From Ichthyophthirius multifiliis (lineage: Eukaryota > Ciliophora > Oligohymenophorea > Hymenostomatida): DNA of 64,000 bases. The stretch's first letter is position 1; the number at the start of each line of letters is the position of its first letter. The DNA is taken from positions 1 through 64,000 of the forward strand of contig NW_004085957.1 in the NCBI RefSeq assembly GCF_000220395.1, written 5' to 3'. The notes under the pieces are model-generated. The model made no database searches and was not told where the DNA came from. It saw only the letters and a list, made by a program, of their open reading frames with translations. Below, piece after piece: positions 23,649 through 36,076 of the stretch. A program made the position numbers and the translations under genes.

Positions 23649-25996
23649 TTAATAATATTAATTATAATAATAAAATAATTCATTTTAAATTTCTTAAAAT
23701 AATGGTTTTAATGTTATTTCTAATTTATTTTGTAATATAAATAATTTTTAAAATTAAAACATTATTAATAATTAATTAATTAATTAATCAATTGATTTGT
23801 AAAAAGAATAAAATATATAATTAAAAAATAATTTTCTTCTTAATAAAGATGTCTCAAATTTTTTATCAATTTCAGATTAATAAAAAATCCTTATAAACAA
23901 AAACTAAATTCTATAAAATGTTTAACAAATTAAAAATTAAATGCTAAATATAAATAAAATTAACTAACAAAACTTTTTCCAATAAAATTCCCAAAATAAT
24001 GAATCAACTAAATATTACGAAGAATTTCACGCTAATGCCTATCTTAGCAAAAATATAAAAAGCTCTATAAACACTAATAAAGCTCATTTTAATCATCAAA
24101 AACAAATTATAATAAAGAAAATTAAAACCAATAAAAAAAGCAAGTCTTTATATGCAATTAATTATTTTGGTATTATCTCCTTTATATTTTTAATTCTTCT
24201 TACAATTTTTGTCTATTTATAAATTAAAGATTAATTTTCTAAAATAGAGATTGAATTCCATTATCTTCCTTGGGCTAATTCAATAAAATACGAAATAAGT
24301 TAGATTCTGGCATACACAGGCTTTTCTAAATTTACAGAAACAAACATATTCCCAAATTTAAAAAACAACAAAGAAAAATTTTAATAAAAGATACGAAATT
24401 CAAATAAAACTCTTTTTTTACTCTTATTAGATTACGTAAATTCCCAAGGACAAACATATTTCCAATATCTCTTAAATAATTAATAATATTTCATTTTTAC
24501 AAAAGACATTTCTGTTTTAATTTAAGAAGATATATATCACTATAGTACTTATAAATCTTAAAATAAAATAAAACTTGAGTTTTCACTTTAATATTTCCTT
24601 TAAGTTCTTTTTAGTTACCTTAATATGCTGGCTTATCGAAAATAAGAATTTTTATACTACACTACTATTTAATAGGATAATTACTAAATTATACTTGATA
24701 TAATGAATAATATATAAAATAATATAGAAGAATAAATAAAAAATAATCTAAAATATATTCTATAAACTTCTTTTATAGTTTTCATAGTTAATATAATACT
24801 CTCATTGTTACTTATAATTGTTTTTATAGCCCTTTTTTATTACATATAAACTAAAGATGAAGTTATTTTAAAATTATTCGCTACCATTTAATAATAACAT
24901 ATTAATATTATCTTAAACTTAAATTCTTAAGCTTTAAAATAAAAAAATTGTTTTTAAGAAAAAAAAAAGAAAAAAGAGATTATATTAGATACGATTTAAT
25001 TGTAAAAAATTAAACCAAAATTAGTTATTTTTCTTATTTTTGTTTACATATTTATCATAATTCAACCTTCTGTAGAATATTATTTTGTAACTAATTTTTA
25101 TAATGAGGCTAGTATAAATACATAATTATTAAATAAAAATAATATATAGAAATAAATAATAATATATATAAATATATATATATATATATTTATATTTATA
25201 TTTATGTATATATTTATATTTTAAAATAGCTTAAATATTTGAAATTAAAGCTTATTACTCTAGAAATATTTCAGTTAATTATTATTATTTATCCTATGTA
25301 TTAATTGAAAATTATAAAATATATAATCCTTTATATTATAAAGAAAAATATATCAATTTTAAATTAAAAAATACTGAGAAAATGAATAGCATATAAAGTG
25401 TTTTAAAAGAGCTTAAATCTTAAAATAGATTTAAATAAGATTTATATGATAATTTTTTTTTTAAAATAATAAATAATAATTTATGTTAAGCAATATAATA
25501 ATATCCTTAGTATAATGATGAAAATGATTAAATAAATATTCAAAAATGCGAATAAATCTAAGACTAGAAATTATAATAAGGTTTAATAATCTCGTCATTT
25601 TATTTTTTTCATTAATTAGATAGTTTTATTGATTTATATGATATTTTCGATACTGGAGATTTCAAAAAATTAGACACCACATCTTTAATTTGGGAAAAAT
25701 AAATAAATTTATAGGATTTTGATGATTTTTATTGTATATTAACCTTAACTATTAATATAATTAAGAATTTCTTACTTAGTACTATTGGCCTTTATTTTGA
25801 ATATGTAATTTAGATTATACTTGGACTAGCTTTATTTCAAATTATATGTTTGCTTTTTGTTTATATTTTTGGTTGGTAAAAATTTTAAATTTATATTTAA
25901 AATAAATTATATTAAACTAAATAAATCCTAACTATTTTACCTTTTGAAGTATTATATGAAAATTCTTATATCGTTGCTTATTTAAGTAAATTATGA
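21486..25996 (+). CDS. Large PAS-domain membrane protein, TmcB-like family
   Basis: TmcB-like proteins are very large ciliate membrane proteins with one PAS domain; their function is largely unknown. ATG at 21486 gives MNNFCKQFLKQIKKQK. A phase-0 intron ending at 21769 leads to KYYFQICQQFHNQFKQYDVN, then FPFTIRERSIIAEIYSIALK, the family's RR/RER step before a helical linker. The PAS core is near 22490-22620 (RIFGYENSFIEGKKINEIMP, then FISLQHDNILQNYI), typical of GY...E..GK.IN..MP...H...L..Y. After an Asn-rich stretch come membrane helices: INYFGIISFIFLILLTIFVY, then a loop (FHYLPWANSIKYEISQIL), FIVFIVNIILSLLLIIVFIA, and KLVIFLIFVYIFIIIQPSVE. The end reads ILPFEVLYENSYIVAYLSKL followed by TGA 25994-25996, which matches the family C-terminus. 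The ligand of the PAS domain is unknown. Middle introns are approximate. Confidence 0.8.
23620..23650 (+). repeat. (AAT)n run, poly-Asn in the PAS membrane protein
   Basis: Trinucleotide run in the Asn-rich linker between the PAS region and the membrane helices. Confidence 0.75.
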
Positions 25997-26464
25997 AAAA
26001 AAAAAAAATCATATTAAAGTTTAGTTTGATTTATATAAATATATATATTTATATATTGTTTTATAGTTTAAAAATAAATAAAAATATTATATTTTTTTAA
26101 TTATGTTTTTTTTAAAAAATAAAATAAAAAAAGATCTAAAATTTATATAATTTTTTTAATATATATTTTTAAATAAAAAATATTTAAAATAATAAGAAAA
26201 ATAAAACTGGTTAATAATTCCATTTAAAAATAAAATAAAAAAATAAAATTTTTAATAGAAAATTAAAGAATATTAAGGAAATAGAAAGAAAAAAAACCAA
26301 AAAAATTAAATAAATATAAAAATATATTAAATAAGTCAAATTTATTTTAAGTTAAAAAAGTAAAAATAATAGTTTTTATTTAAATTTTTTTTAAAAAAAA
26401 TACTTTATTTAACAAATAATAATTAAATTAATATTACTATTACTAATAAATACATAAAATAAAA
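25997..26464. other. AT-rich intergenic stretch
   Basis: It lies between two plus-strand genes and contains only A/T-rich sequence. Confidence 0.5.
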
Positions 26465-27061
26465 ATGGGTTGTGTTCCTACTAAATATGAATAACATTAA
26501 GATTTAAACCAAAAAAATATAGTAATAATGGGATTAAAAGGAAGTGGAAAAACAAACTACTTTTATTAAATAACAAAAAACATATAACCTCCACCAATAT
26601 CAACTATAGGTTATAATTACGAGATTTTAAAAGATAATAATATAATGTACGACGTAGGTAGTTTCAATTAAGATTTTTCATATATTGAGCATTTGTTTGA
26701 TAAAGCTTTAGGATTAATATATATGGTAGATTCTACTGATTCTGATAAACTAAATGAATCAACCTAATTATTTGATGAGATAAAAAATTAAAATTTTCTC
26801 AAAAATAAACCTGTAGCTATTTGTTTAAATAAATAAGACCTTGAAAATTAAATAAAAGTAAATGAAGAAGATATAAAAAAAGAGTTTTAAGTATAATAAG
26901 AAAAACAATATTAAGTTTTCAAAATTAGTTCAAAAGAAAAAAAAAACTTAGATTTACCAATAAAATGGATTAAAAAAAATAAACATATAACTTTATCTTA
27001 AAAAGATGTAGAAAATATATATAAAACCAATATTTCTTTACATGATACAGCTTAGGACTGA
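26465..27061 (+). CDS. ARF/ARL-like small GTPase with altered switch II
   Basis: A single exon, ATG 26465 to TGA 27059-27061, gives 198 residues. The N-terminus MGCVPTKYEQ has Gly2 and Cys3, a possible N-myristoylation plus palmitoylation signal. G1 is GLKGSGKT (residues 23-30). Switch I is near PPISTIGYNYEIL, matching P...PT.GFN.E of ARFs with Ser in the extra position. G3 reads YDVGSFNQD where ARFs have DVGGQ, so both the second Gly and the catalytic Gln are replaced (Ser and Phe). The stretch LGLIYMVDSTDSDKL matches the ARF I.VVDS.D..R. G4 is NKQD. The C-terminal 40 residues are a charged extension. The changes in G3 suggest it binds GTP but hydrolyses it poorly on its own; this is inference. 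It could also be a very divergent ARL. Confidence 0.85.
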
Positions 27062-27569
27062 TTTTTAGATTGTATTTAAATATGAAAATTTATGTAAAAA
27101 GTAACAGTATTAAAATTATATAAATATGCATATTTATATACAATTATATAAATATATACATTTAAATAATTTATATAAAAATAAAATATTTTATATTTAT
27201 ATTTATATCTATATATTTTTAAATTAATAATATCATTATTATATTTATTTATTTATTATTAAAAAAATTATCCTTAATATTTTTAATATAAATCATTAAA
27301 AAAATTTGATTTAAAAATTATAAAATTTAATTTTTTTTTTTTTTATATTAATTTTTTTTTTTCTCTATTATTTAATATAATAATTTTTTCTTTTTTTTTA
27401 ATATTAATATCTTTATAATTATATCTAATATTTTTAAATATTAACTTGGAAATATTTTAAATTAAAATTAATCTAAATATATAATACAAACTTTTTCACA
27501 ATATAAAATATTTTTAAATTTATTAACTTTTCCTTTCTTTTTTTTTTTACATATATATATTTATTTATA
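27062..27569. other. AT-rich region between convergent genes
   Basis: Long T and A runs lie between the 3' ends of the GTPase gene and the minus-strand cysteine-rich gene. No other signal is seen. Confidence 0.5.
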
Positions 27570-29326
27570 TCAATACATATGAGATATATTCTTTTTTTTA
27601 TTTTATTTTTATTTTATTTTATTTAGTACATCAATAAGTCTTTATTTATTAATTTATTTTTATTAATCATTAATTAAAATACCTTAAATTTCTTAATCTT
27701 AATTATTCTAATATTTATTAATAAAATTATATGAATTGTTAGTAAAATAAGTGATTTTATTATCATTATTTTTATTATTTTAAACGCAATTTTATTATTA
27801 TTTATTATAAACTTAATCCTGATTAATTTTATTTTTATTATTAAAATCTATTTTTTATTCTTCCTCATTATCGTCATTATCTTAAATAATAATATCCTTT
27901 TGATAATCTTCTTTTTTTTATGCACTTGCATAATTAATTTTATATATTCTTTCGAAAATCTCCATATGTTTATTAATTTTATTATTTATAAATTTCGAAT
28001 TTAATTATTTTTCGTTATTTTCAATGAAAGCAATTTCATTTTCCTATTTTTCTATAATCTCTTATTTTAAGATATTATTATTTAAATCTTTTGTTTAATA
28101 AATTTCTTATTTTAACACATTTTCTTATTTAAAAAACAAAGGATTTTCCTATTTTGAAAATTACTAATAATCAGTCTTTAATTAATTCGAAAAATCATTT
28201 TTGTCTTTATAATAAACTTCTAATTTATTTAATTATTATTTTTAAATAATTTCCATCTCTTAATTTTTTATTAAGAAGTTTAATTTTCGTCTTATTTTTA
28301 TTATAAATACTCAGATTTTTATATAATTATTTCTTTTTTTTAATTAGAAAAATTAAGTTTTAAATTATGATTTTTTATATTAAAAAAATTAATTTTTTAT
28401 TATTAAACTGGAGTATTTTATAAATTTTTCTCATTTTTATTATTTTCATCTTCTTATTCTAAAATAAGGAAATTATTATTTGAATAAAAATCTTTGAATT
28501 TTCTAGAAATTTATATCAGCCAAAATAAAAAAACACTAAAACTTGAAATTAATACCGAAAAAATTATTACAATTAAAATCTCAATAAAAAACGGGAAAAT
28601 CTTACGCCCTTTAATTTCCTGGCCTCTTATTTTTCCCCCATTTTCCATCTCCAATATTTAATCTTTCTCAATAGCAATACTTTAATCCAAACAATTTTTC
28701 TCGCATTTAACATAAAATCCAAAAGAATATAGTTCTTCTTATTCACTAGTAAAACATTTATTAACACAATCATAAAGAATAGATGTCACATTTTTAGACT
28801 AAATAGCTATAGTACACGAAAGTTCCTTTTCTTTACACAAATTATAGCTTTTTAATTATTCCTAAAAGTTATCATTTTAAGTATTCAAAATAATTTGATT
28901 CGCACAAGTTTCTAAAAAACATTCTTAGTATTTTTAATAAATAATATTTTAGTATTAAAAACTAAAAATTTACTAAGTTTTATTAAAGCAATTTTGCTAG
29001 CACTTTTTTTAAATAAAAAAAAGTTAATCTTTATATTATTCTTAAATTTTTGAATAGCAATTTTCATTACAAATTTTTTCATTTATTTCAAATTCTCCTT
29101 ATGTATTCACACATGCATATACCTCTTGTCGACATTCGTTATATTTATTTATATCTATTTCATATTAATCTTTTTATTATGTTTATTATCTAATGAAATT
29201 CTAGCATATATTGCTTACGCAATGATTATATACATTATCAAAGTTATTTTATTCGAATGTAAAATTTACAATTGATCCTTTTATTATTTTAATAAATATT
29301 ATCAATATTATTAAGTATTTTTACAT
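27570..29326 (-). CDS. Cysteine-rich type I membrane protein, function unknown
   Basis: The minus-strand ATG at 29324-29326 starts a signal peptide, MQKYLIILIIFIKIIKG. The lumenal part has many cysteines in recurring C-x3-C and C-x(n)-C spacings (HCVSNIC, ECRQEVYAC, ICNENC, CQQNC, ECFLETC, LSCT, CVNKC, KCEKNC). One transmembrane helix follows (FPFFIEILIVIIFSVLISSF), then an acidic, Gln-rich coiled-coil tail (LEVYYKDKNDFSNQLKTDYQ) ending in low-complexity Asn/Gln and TGA 27570-27572. The total length is not a multiple of three and the protein-like frame changes at about 28270-28300 near an A6 run. An undetected intron or a homopolymer error would explain this. The C-x3-C pairs recall helical-hairpin cysteine repeats. 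I do not recognise a named family. The gene lies 197 bp downstream of channel 2 on the same strand. Confidence 0.7.
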
Positions 29327-29349
29327 TATTTCTTTAATTAAAATTAATG

Positions 29350-29353
29350 TTTT

Positions 29354-29397
<44 letters not shown>
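29350..29397. repeat. (AT)n microsatellite
   Basis: AT run in the short space between channel 2 and the cysteine-rich membrane protein gene. Confidence 0.85.
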
Positions 29398-29398
<1 letters not shown>

Positions 29399-29523
29399 TT
29401 ATTTTTTTTACATATATATTTTGTTTTACAATTTACAAATATATAATTATTATTGTATTTATGATTTTTCATATATTATTATATTTTATACATTTAAATA
29501 TAAAAATAAAAATTAATAATATA

Positions 29524-30952
29524 TCAAATATCATTTTATTATTTATTTTATATTAAATGTTATAATTGCTTCTAAAATTATTAAAGATCAAGTCTAGGTT
29601 ATTGGAAACTACTATTTCTTTTTAATAATTTATTATTTTATATATTCCTTTATTTTATTCTCGAATTGATTCTTATTTATTTCATATTATTGAATTTAAT
29701 AAGTTTTATATTTTGTAAATATTTATTATGATTTTTAATCATTTAACCACTGTTTTAATTAACAAAATAAAAATAAAAATCTTTCTGTTTATCAAAATTC
29801 CAAATATATTCTTCGCCTTATATAAAGTTATTTTTATACAATAAATTATCATGATTCGCATAAATATTTTATAATACATTCTATAAACTCAATTATTTAG
29901 ATTTTCTTTATTCGATAATCTTTATTTAAAGTTCTGATTTTTAAATACTTTTTCTTTATCTATTTATTTATAAAGGCAATATACTATGTTATTTACTTTT
30001 TATTCTTTTTTCTGTATTTTATTTAACTTTACTAGCTAAAATTTTACTATTTTCTATACTTAGCCTTCTAATATTATTCTATGTACCCTATATATATTCA
30101 TTGTATAATTACTATTTAGTTAATATATATATATATATAAAAAAAATTACTGTCTTTTTATTACAAAGGTCATTTTAATAAGATTCGGACTCCACAGAAA
30201 CTATTGATTATAATCTTTATTGATTATTTTATATTTTATGTTCACTTTCTTAAGAACTATGCTCTGTTTCTGATTAACTTTAAGAAAAAGACAAATTTTA
30301 TTTTTTCAAAAAAGATTATTGATTTTCAACAAAAATTTGAGCACTTTCTTCAATAAAATTAAAGTTAGAAACCGCATTAATTTTTTTTTTTTAGTTTTTT
30401 TTTTATGGAATAGAACGTAATTATAAGTTATTATAATTATGTCTATATATAATATATTCATTCTATTTATCAAAATGGACTTTATAGCAATTATTATGTA
30501 AATGATGTGAACTTCCACAAATTTAACATTTCAAATTAATTACTTTTAAATCATTTTAAAATAAAATTTTATCTTTAATTTCCATAAAGGTTTAAAAATC
30601 TTTCTCGTTTTCTTTTATTATATTTAAAAAATCATCTCTGTTAATTTTCAATACGGTTGTAAATTCATTAGCTTTGGCACATAAATCTTATTATATTCCA
30701 GTAAAGAAATTATATATTCCAAAGCATTAACCTTTATTATATATTTTTATTATTTTTTTTACATTATTTTATTATTTTATTATATCATTTTCATGTTTAG
30801 GATATCTATTTATTTTAATAAATAATTAAATAATATATATATTACATTTATTATTCTTTTTTTTCTATTTATTATTCGAATTCTTTATTTTCTTTAAATT
30901 TTTTATTCTCCATATAAACACAAACTATAATATGATAAATAAATATATTAAA

Positions 30953-31007
<55 letters not shown>

Positions 31008-32758
31008 CCTTATCCTTCTAAAATAAGATAAATAAAAATTTAATTATTTTATTAATAACTATTTTCATCAAAAATAATCGAATTAGCCTAAAAATAAGTT
31101 TCTTCGATGATTTTCGTGAATTTCCTTAAACTTTCATTAGAAAATATATCCATAAAAAACGAAAAATTTTTCAGACTTTTATTATTTGAATATTCTTTTA
31201 ATTCCTAAAACATAAAAGAATCTAGTCTATTAAGTGCATATTTTTCTTCGTCATATTATTTAATTAATTATTATTCATAAAATTTTTATAAATTTATATT
31301 CGCTTTTCTTTTTAAACTTCTAAAAAATTTAAAATATATATAAATTATAAATTTTATATAATTATAATATTTTACATATCAATTTTTTTCCTTTTCATAT
31401 ATTTATTTAATAAATTTAAATCTCTATTATAATCTTTCTATTATTTATTAATGTCCGCCAACAAGTTTCCAACTATATTAAGCATATACCCAAAAATAAC
31501 AGCCGATATTAGCATACAGACAGATGTAAAACTTAGTTCAATATAACTTAAAGGCTTTTAATTTACCCCGGCAGTAAGCATAGTATTAATTGCCCAGTAT
31601 TAAGCTTCCACATAAGCTTCCCACCAAGAATATTCATTGTTTTAAAAAACATTAAAAATCCAACTTTTCTCTTTTTATTATAAAATATTACTTTCGAACT
31701 TAGCTACTAAATACCAGGAACATGTCAAAACATGCCCAAAAACAATCATTTGTAATAAAAGTTTAAAAAGTTACAAAAGATGTTCATTATGGAAAACTTA
31801 GATTATATAAAATTCTGTTTTTTTCAAAATCAAAAGAATACCTTTAACCTTTAACAAAATAGAAAGTTAAAGAATAATATTAAATAATAGATTTTCAGTT
31901 TAAATACTATTACAAATTAACGGCAAAACCTCAAAAATAGAATACTCCTGTAAATAAATTCTAAATATAACACTCCTATCTTCTATAAAATTATTATGAT
32001 AGTACATTTTAGTGTTCATTTAAACTAACATTTCAGTCACCCAAGCAAACTCTGCTAAATAATGAAAATAATGCCAATAGATACCAAATTAAGCATCAAA
32101 ACAAATCACTAGAGAATTTAAAATAATATAAGAGCAATTATATGAAACTATTATTATATCAAATAATATTTTTAAACGATTTTCTGGATTAAATAATGGA
32201 ATTTATTTTAATTTTTGAAAAAATTAAATATTTCTAATAACTTTCTTTATATAATTTAATATAGAATTCTTTTAGATATCTTAAAAATCTACAAGGTCTT
32301 GCAAAAATTATTTAGGCTTTTTTTATAGATTACGAGTTCGACCGAACGTAGTATATCTTTATATAAATAAACGAGTTTTTATTTAAAGTTTAGCTATTAA
32401 GTTGGCTTTTTGTAAAAATTTTAAAATGTTTTTTCTTTTTTTATAATATTTAAATTATTTTTTATATATAAATTTTATTAATATACTTTTAATGTTCAGT
32501 TTCTTTTGTTTAATAACAATTTGTTGGAATCATATTATTTGTCGTTTATTTGTTTTCGAATGTTTATTATTATTTTTAAATTATGTTAATTGAACTTAAA
32601 ACGTCAATATTTGAAATACTATTATTAGGAGTTATTTTTTATAATTAATTATGATTTAGTTATTAAAAATTAAAAATTTTTAATATGTTATTATCATCTT
32701 TTTCACTTTTTATGTAAGCTTTATTTAAAGACATATTTTCAATTTCTTATAAATTCAT
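29524..32758 (-). CDS. Six-helix cation channel with non-canonical filter and C-terminal zinc knuckle (channel 2)
   Basis: A paralogue of channel 1. ATG is at 32756-32758, and a TGA in the best frame lies at 29524-29526 (an alternative frame gives 29588-29590). After a Gln/Asn-rich N-terminus comes IAKLQIKTRLFIQRYTTFGR, then S1 to S5 segments including IVSYNCSYIILNSLVICFDA and QMIVFGHVLTCSWYLVAKFE. The pore is AYVEAQYWAINTMLTAGVNQ, so the filter reads TAGV where channel 1 has TVGYG. S6 is FTSVCMLISAVIFGYMLNIV. A weak cyclic-nucleotide-binding-like region follows (NSIIFDENSY, IFIYLILEGQG, VLKINRDDFLNIIKENEKDF). CQICGSSHHLHNNC then fits the same C-x2-C-x4-H-x4-C zinc knuckle (about 30484-30530). 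The tail is Ser/Gln-rich. An intron with a long TA run lies at about 30840-31010. Loss of Tyr-Gly in the filter suggests altered K+ selectivity. Confidence 0.87.
30955..31001. repeat. (AT)n microsatellite in an intron of channel 2
   Basis: Uninterrupted AT run between exons coding the cyclic-nucleotide-binding-like region. Confidence 0.85.
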
Positions 32759-33392
32759 TTTTTTTTTGTAATTAAAATTATTATTTTATTATGCTTTACA
32801 TATATTTTTTATTTAATTGAATTAATTGACTATGCTATTTTATTATATTAATTATAATAAAAACTAATAAAAATATATATTTTAATATTAATTTAAATGT
32901 TATAAATTATATTTACAATAATCGTTTTAATTTTAAATAAAATGTTGCATTTATATTTTCTAATTATTTATTTATATTATTTTTATAAAAAAGCATTAAA
33001 TTTATATAATATTTATTAATATTAATAATCATATAATATTAAAAATTTATTTATAAATATTTTATATTATATTATTTTAATAATATTTATAAATATTAAT
33101 AATTTTACTTCTTTATATATAATAAAATAATAATCTATAAATAATATAAAATATTTATTTAAAAATATATATTATAAAAAAAAAATGTAAGAATTTAATT
33201 ATATTTTAATGCTAAAAAAAACAACAAAATTAATATAAAAAATAAATAATTGAATATTTATTTTATAAAATTCAAATCAAAAATTTTATAAAAAAAATAT
33301 TTTAAAGTTTTAAAAAAAATAAAAAATATGTATATTGTATAATATTAAATAAAAAAATAATGTGATAAAATTAAATTAAATATATAAAAATA

Positions 33393-33427
<35 letters not shown>

Positions 33428-34185
33428 GGTATATATTTTTATTTATATATAAAAAAATATATATTTTATACATATATATTTTTTTTTAAAAAAAAAATAT
33501 ATAAATAAAAATAGGCTAAATTAAACCTATTATATTTATTTAATTTTACTTGAATTTATTATTAAAATATTATTTAAAAATTAAGAATATCAATATTATT
33601 CGAAGCATAGAAAATCCTAGATATTAATTTAATAAATAAAAGTTTAAGTATCAAATGCATTCAATATATCAATAAAGTAAATTTTTTTTAATATAAAATA
33701 ATTTTATACTTAATTATTTCATTATTTTATTTTATTTGAAAATTTTATAATTATTTCGTTTCGAATATTTATTTAAACCTATTTAAATAAAAAATTTAAT
33801 ATAAAAATTTTTTACTTTATAAAATTAATTATATTATTTAAATTATTTCTTTTAAAAGTAAATAAAATATCCATTTTTTTTTATTTATACTATATTTTAT
33901 AATATTAAATATTGAAAGATATTCAAAGTATAAAAAATAATTATAAAAATAGTTTATTAAAAAAAAAAAATTAAAAAATTAAATAAATTATATATAAATA
34001 ATTTATTTTACATACTTATTGTTTTTATTCAGATTATATTTCAAAAATTATATCTTATAAAATATAAATTTTCAATTTAATTTAAAAATAAAAGCAATTA
34101 ATATTATTATATGAGCTTTCTTAAAATTAAATTATAATTAATTTTTACAAAAGATATTTAATTAAAAATTTGCAAAAACTATAAA
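32759..34185. promoter_or_regulatory. Long divergent intergenic region
   Basis: 1.4 kb between the starts of channel 2 (-) and MEMO1 (+). It is nearly pure A+T with a TA run at 33400-33427 and no coding or RNA signal. Both promoters should lie here. Confidence 0.4.
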
Positions 34186-34330
34186 ATGTAAACAAATAAA
34201 ATTAGATTAGCATCACACGCAAATTCATGGTATACAGGAAATAGTAAAAAATATATACAAATATAAAAAAAAAGCACTTAATAAAAAAAAAAAAAATTAA
34301 TTATAACAATCAAATATTATTAAATAATAA

Positions 34331-34378
<48 letters not shown>

Positions 34379-35667
34379 TATTTAATATTTACTTTTTTAA
34401 AAAAAAAGAATAAAAATTAGATTAAGAGTTAAATGAATATTTATAAAACTCTTAAGTTGAAATTTAGGATATTAAATAAATTAAAGGGATAATAGGACCG
34501 TAAATATAAAACTAATATTTTCTAATATTATTTTCATTTTATTTTTACACAGTCATGCAGGTTTTTATTATAGTGGTCCAACTGCAGCATGGTCCTACAA
34601 ATATTTATGCCCATAAGATAAGTAACTAAATAAAAGTTATATGCTTTATAAAAGTTATATGCTTTTATAAAACTTATATGTTTTTATAAAACTTATATGC
34701 TTTTATAAAACTTATATGCTTTTATAAAACTTATATGTTTTTAAAAACTTATATATTTTTTTTTAAAAAAAAAAATAGTCTAAGGGTTTTTTTATTAGGA
34801 CCTTGTCATCATATTTATCTGAATTCTTGTGGAACTTCAGATTTAGATTTTTACGATACTCCTTTAGGAAGCATTCGCTTAGATAAATAAAGTAAATATA
34901 AAAAAATACATAGATTTTATTATTTTTAATATTTGCGAATAAATAAATATTATAAGTAATCGAATAATTAAAATAAACTGAATAATTCTAAGTATTAAAT
35001 AAATCTGACGAAGAAGATGAACATTCACTAGAAATGCATTTACCTTATATATAAAAACAATTAGGATCGTAATGTTTTATTTTCTTTATATATTTATTTT
35101 AATTTCATTAAAAATAGTAAACCATTTACACTTATTCCTATAATGGTTGGAAATATAAACTTTTAATAAGAAAAATAATACGGATAAATATTAAGTTAAT
35201 TTTTTGATGATGAAAATACCGTTTTTATTATTTCAAGTGATTTCTGCCATTGGGGATCAAGGTATATTTATTAGTTTTATCATTTACATACTGAGTTCTA
35301 TTTTTAGATTTTAGTATACTTATTATAACAAGGCTGACGGAGAAATATGGTAATCAATCGAAAAATTAGATAAACAAGGAATGAGTTTGATCGAAAAACA
35401 TGACAATAGTAACTTTAATTAATATTTAGAAAATACAGAAAATACAATTTGTGGAAGACATCCTATTGCAGTTTTCTTATCTGTAAAAATTATTAAAAAA
35501 ATAAATAAATATATAGTTATGTTTTTTATTGTTTTTAGGTTCTTAATAATAGTGTAAAATACAAACAATAATTAAAAACAAAATTTTTACATTATGCATA
35601 AAGTGAATAAATTAAAAATAAAAAAGATTCCTCTGTAAGTTATGCAACATCAATAACATATATTTGA
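34186..35667 (+). CDS. MEMO1: MEMO1-family protein
   Basis: MEMO is a conserved dioxygenase-fold protein linked to cell motility signalling and to iron or copper binding in animals. ATG 34186 gives MQTNKIRLASHANSWYTGNS, matching R.ASHAGSWY. Later exons give LDQELNEYLQN, KGIIGP|HAGFYYSGPTAAWSYKYL, GPCHHIYLNSCGTSDLDFYD, DEEDEHSLEMHLPYIQKQL, TLIPIMVGNINFQQEKQYGQ, VFIISSDFCHWGSR, QSIEKLDKQGMSLIEKHD, TICGRHPIAVFLS and FLHYAQSEQIK...DSSVSYATSI, then TGA 35665-35667. The proposed metal-site residues are kept: His of PHAG, His of GPCHH and Cys of ICGRHP. An Asn-rich AAT repeat sits between SWYT and LDQEL and may be coding or intronic. A following intron holds an unusual tandem repeat. Confidence 0.93.
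34324..34377 (+). repeat. (AAT)n trinucleotide run in MEMO1
   Basis: A run of AAT/ATA units between the first two conserved blocks of MEMO1. If translated it would insert a poly-Asn loop. Confidence 0.8.
34634..34752 (+). repeat. About seven copies of a 17-20-bp tandem repeat in a MEMO1 intron
   Basis: The unit is TTATAAAACTTATATGCTT with variants (AAAGTTATATGC and ATGTTT). It sits inside the intron that follows the PHAGFYYSG exon. This is the only complex minisatellite seen in the window. Confidence 0.85.
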
Positions 35668-35915
35668 GTGTTTGATAAAAAAAAAATATTATTACATATT
35701 TTAATTTTTATGTTTTCAAATCTTAAAATTAGAAAATTTTAAATTATATTTATTTGTTTAAAAATGTTTTTTTAATTTTAATTATATTAAAATTTAATTT
35801 TAATAAGAATTGATTTTTTTTAATATTTTTTTATAAAAAAAAAAGAGCATTTAATTGTTATAATTTTTATTGAAAATTATAAAAAATTTTAAGAAATTGT
35901 CTAAAAAGAATATAA

Positions 35916-35981
<66 letters not shown>

Positions 35982-36076
35982 TATTAATATTAATTTTTTT
36001 TAATTATTACAATATTATTTTATTATATTACAATAAATTTTTTATAAAAATAAAAAAAATCTTAAAATTAAATATT
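35668..36076. other. AT-rich spacer with TA run
   Basis: It lies between MEMO1 and the RING protein gene. It holds a (TA)n run at about 35920-35970, and the 70-residue open frame over it is a repeat artefact. Confidence 0.55.
35920..35970. repeat. (TA)n microsatellite
   Basis: Uninterrupted TA run in the intergenic spacer. Confidence 0.9.
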
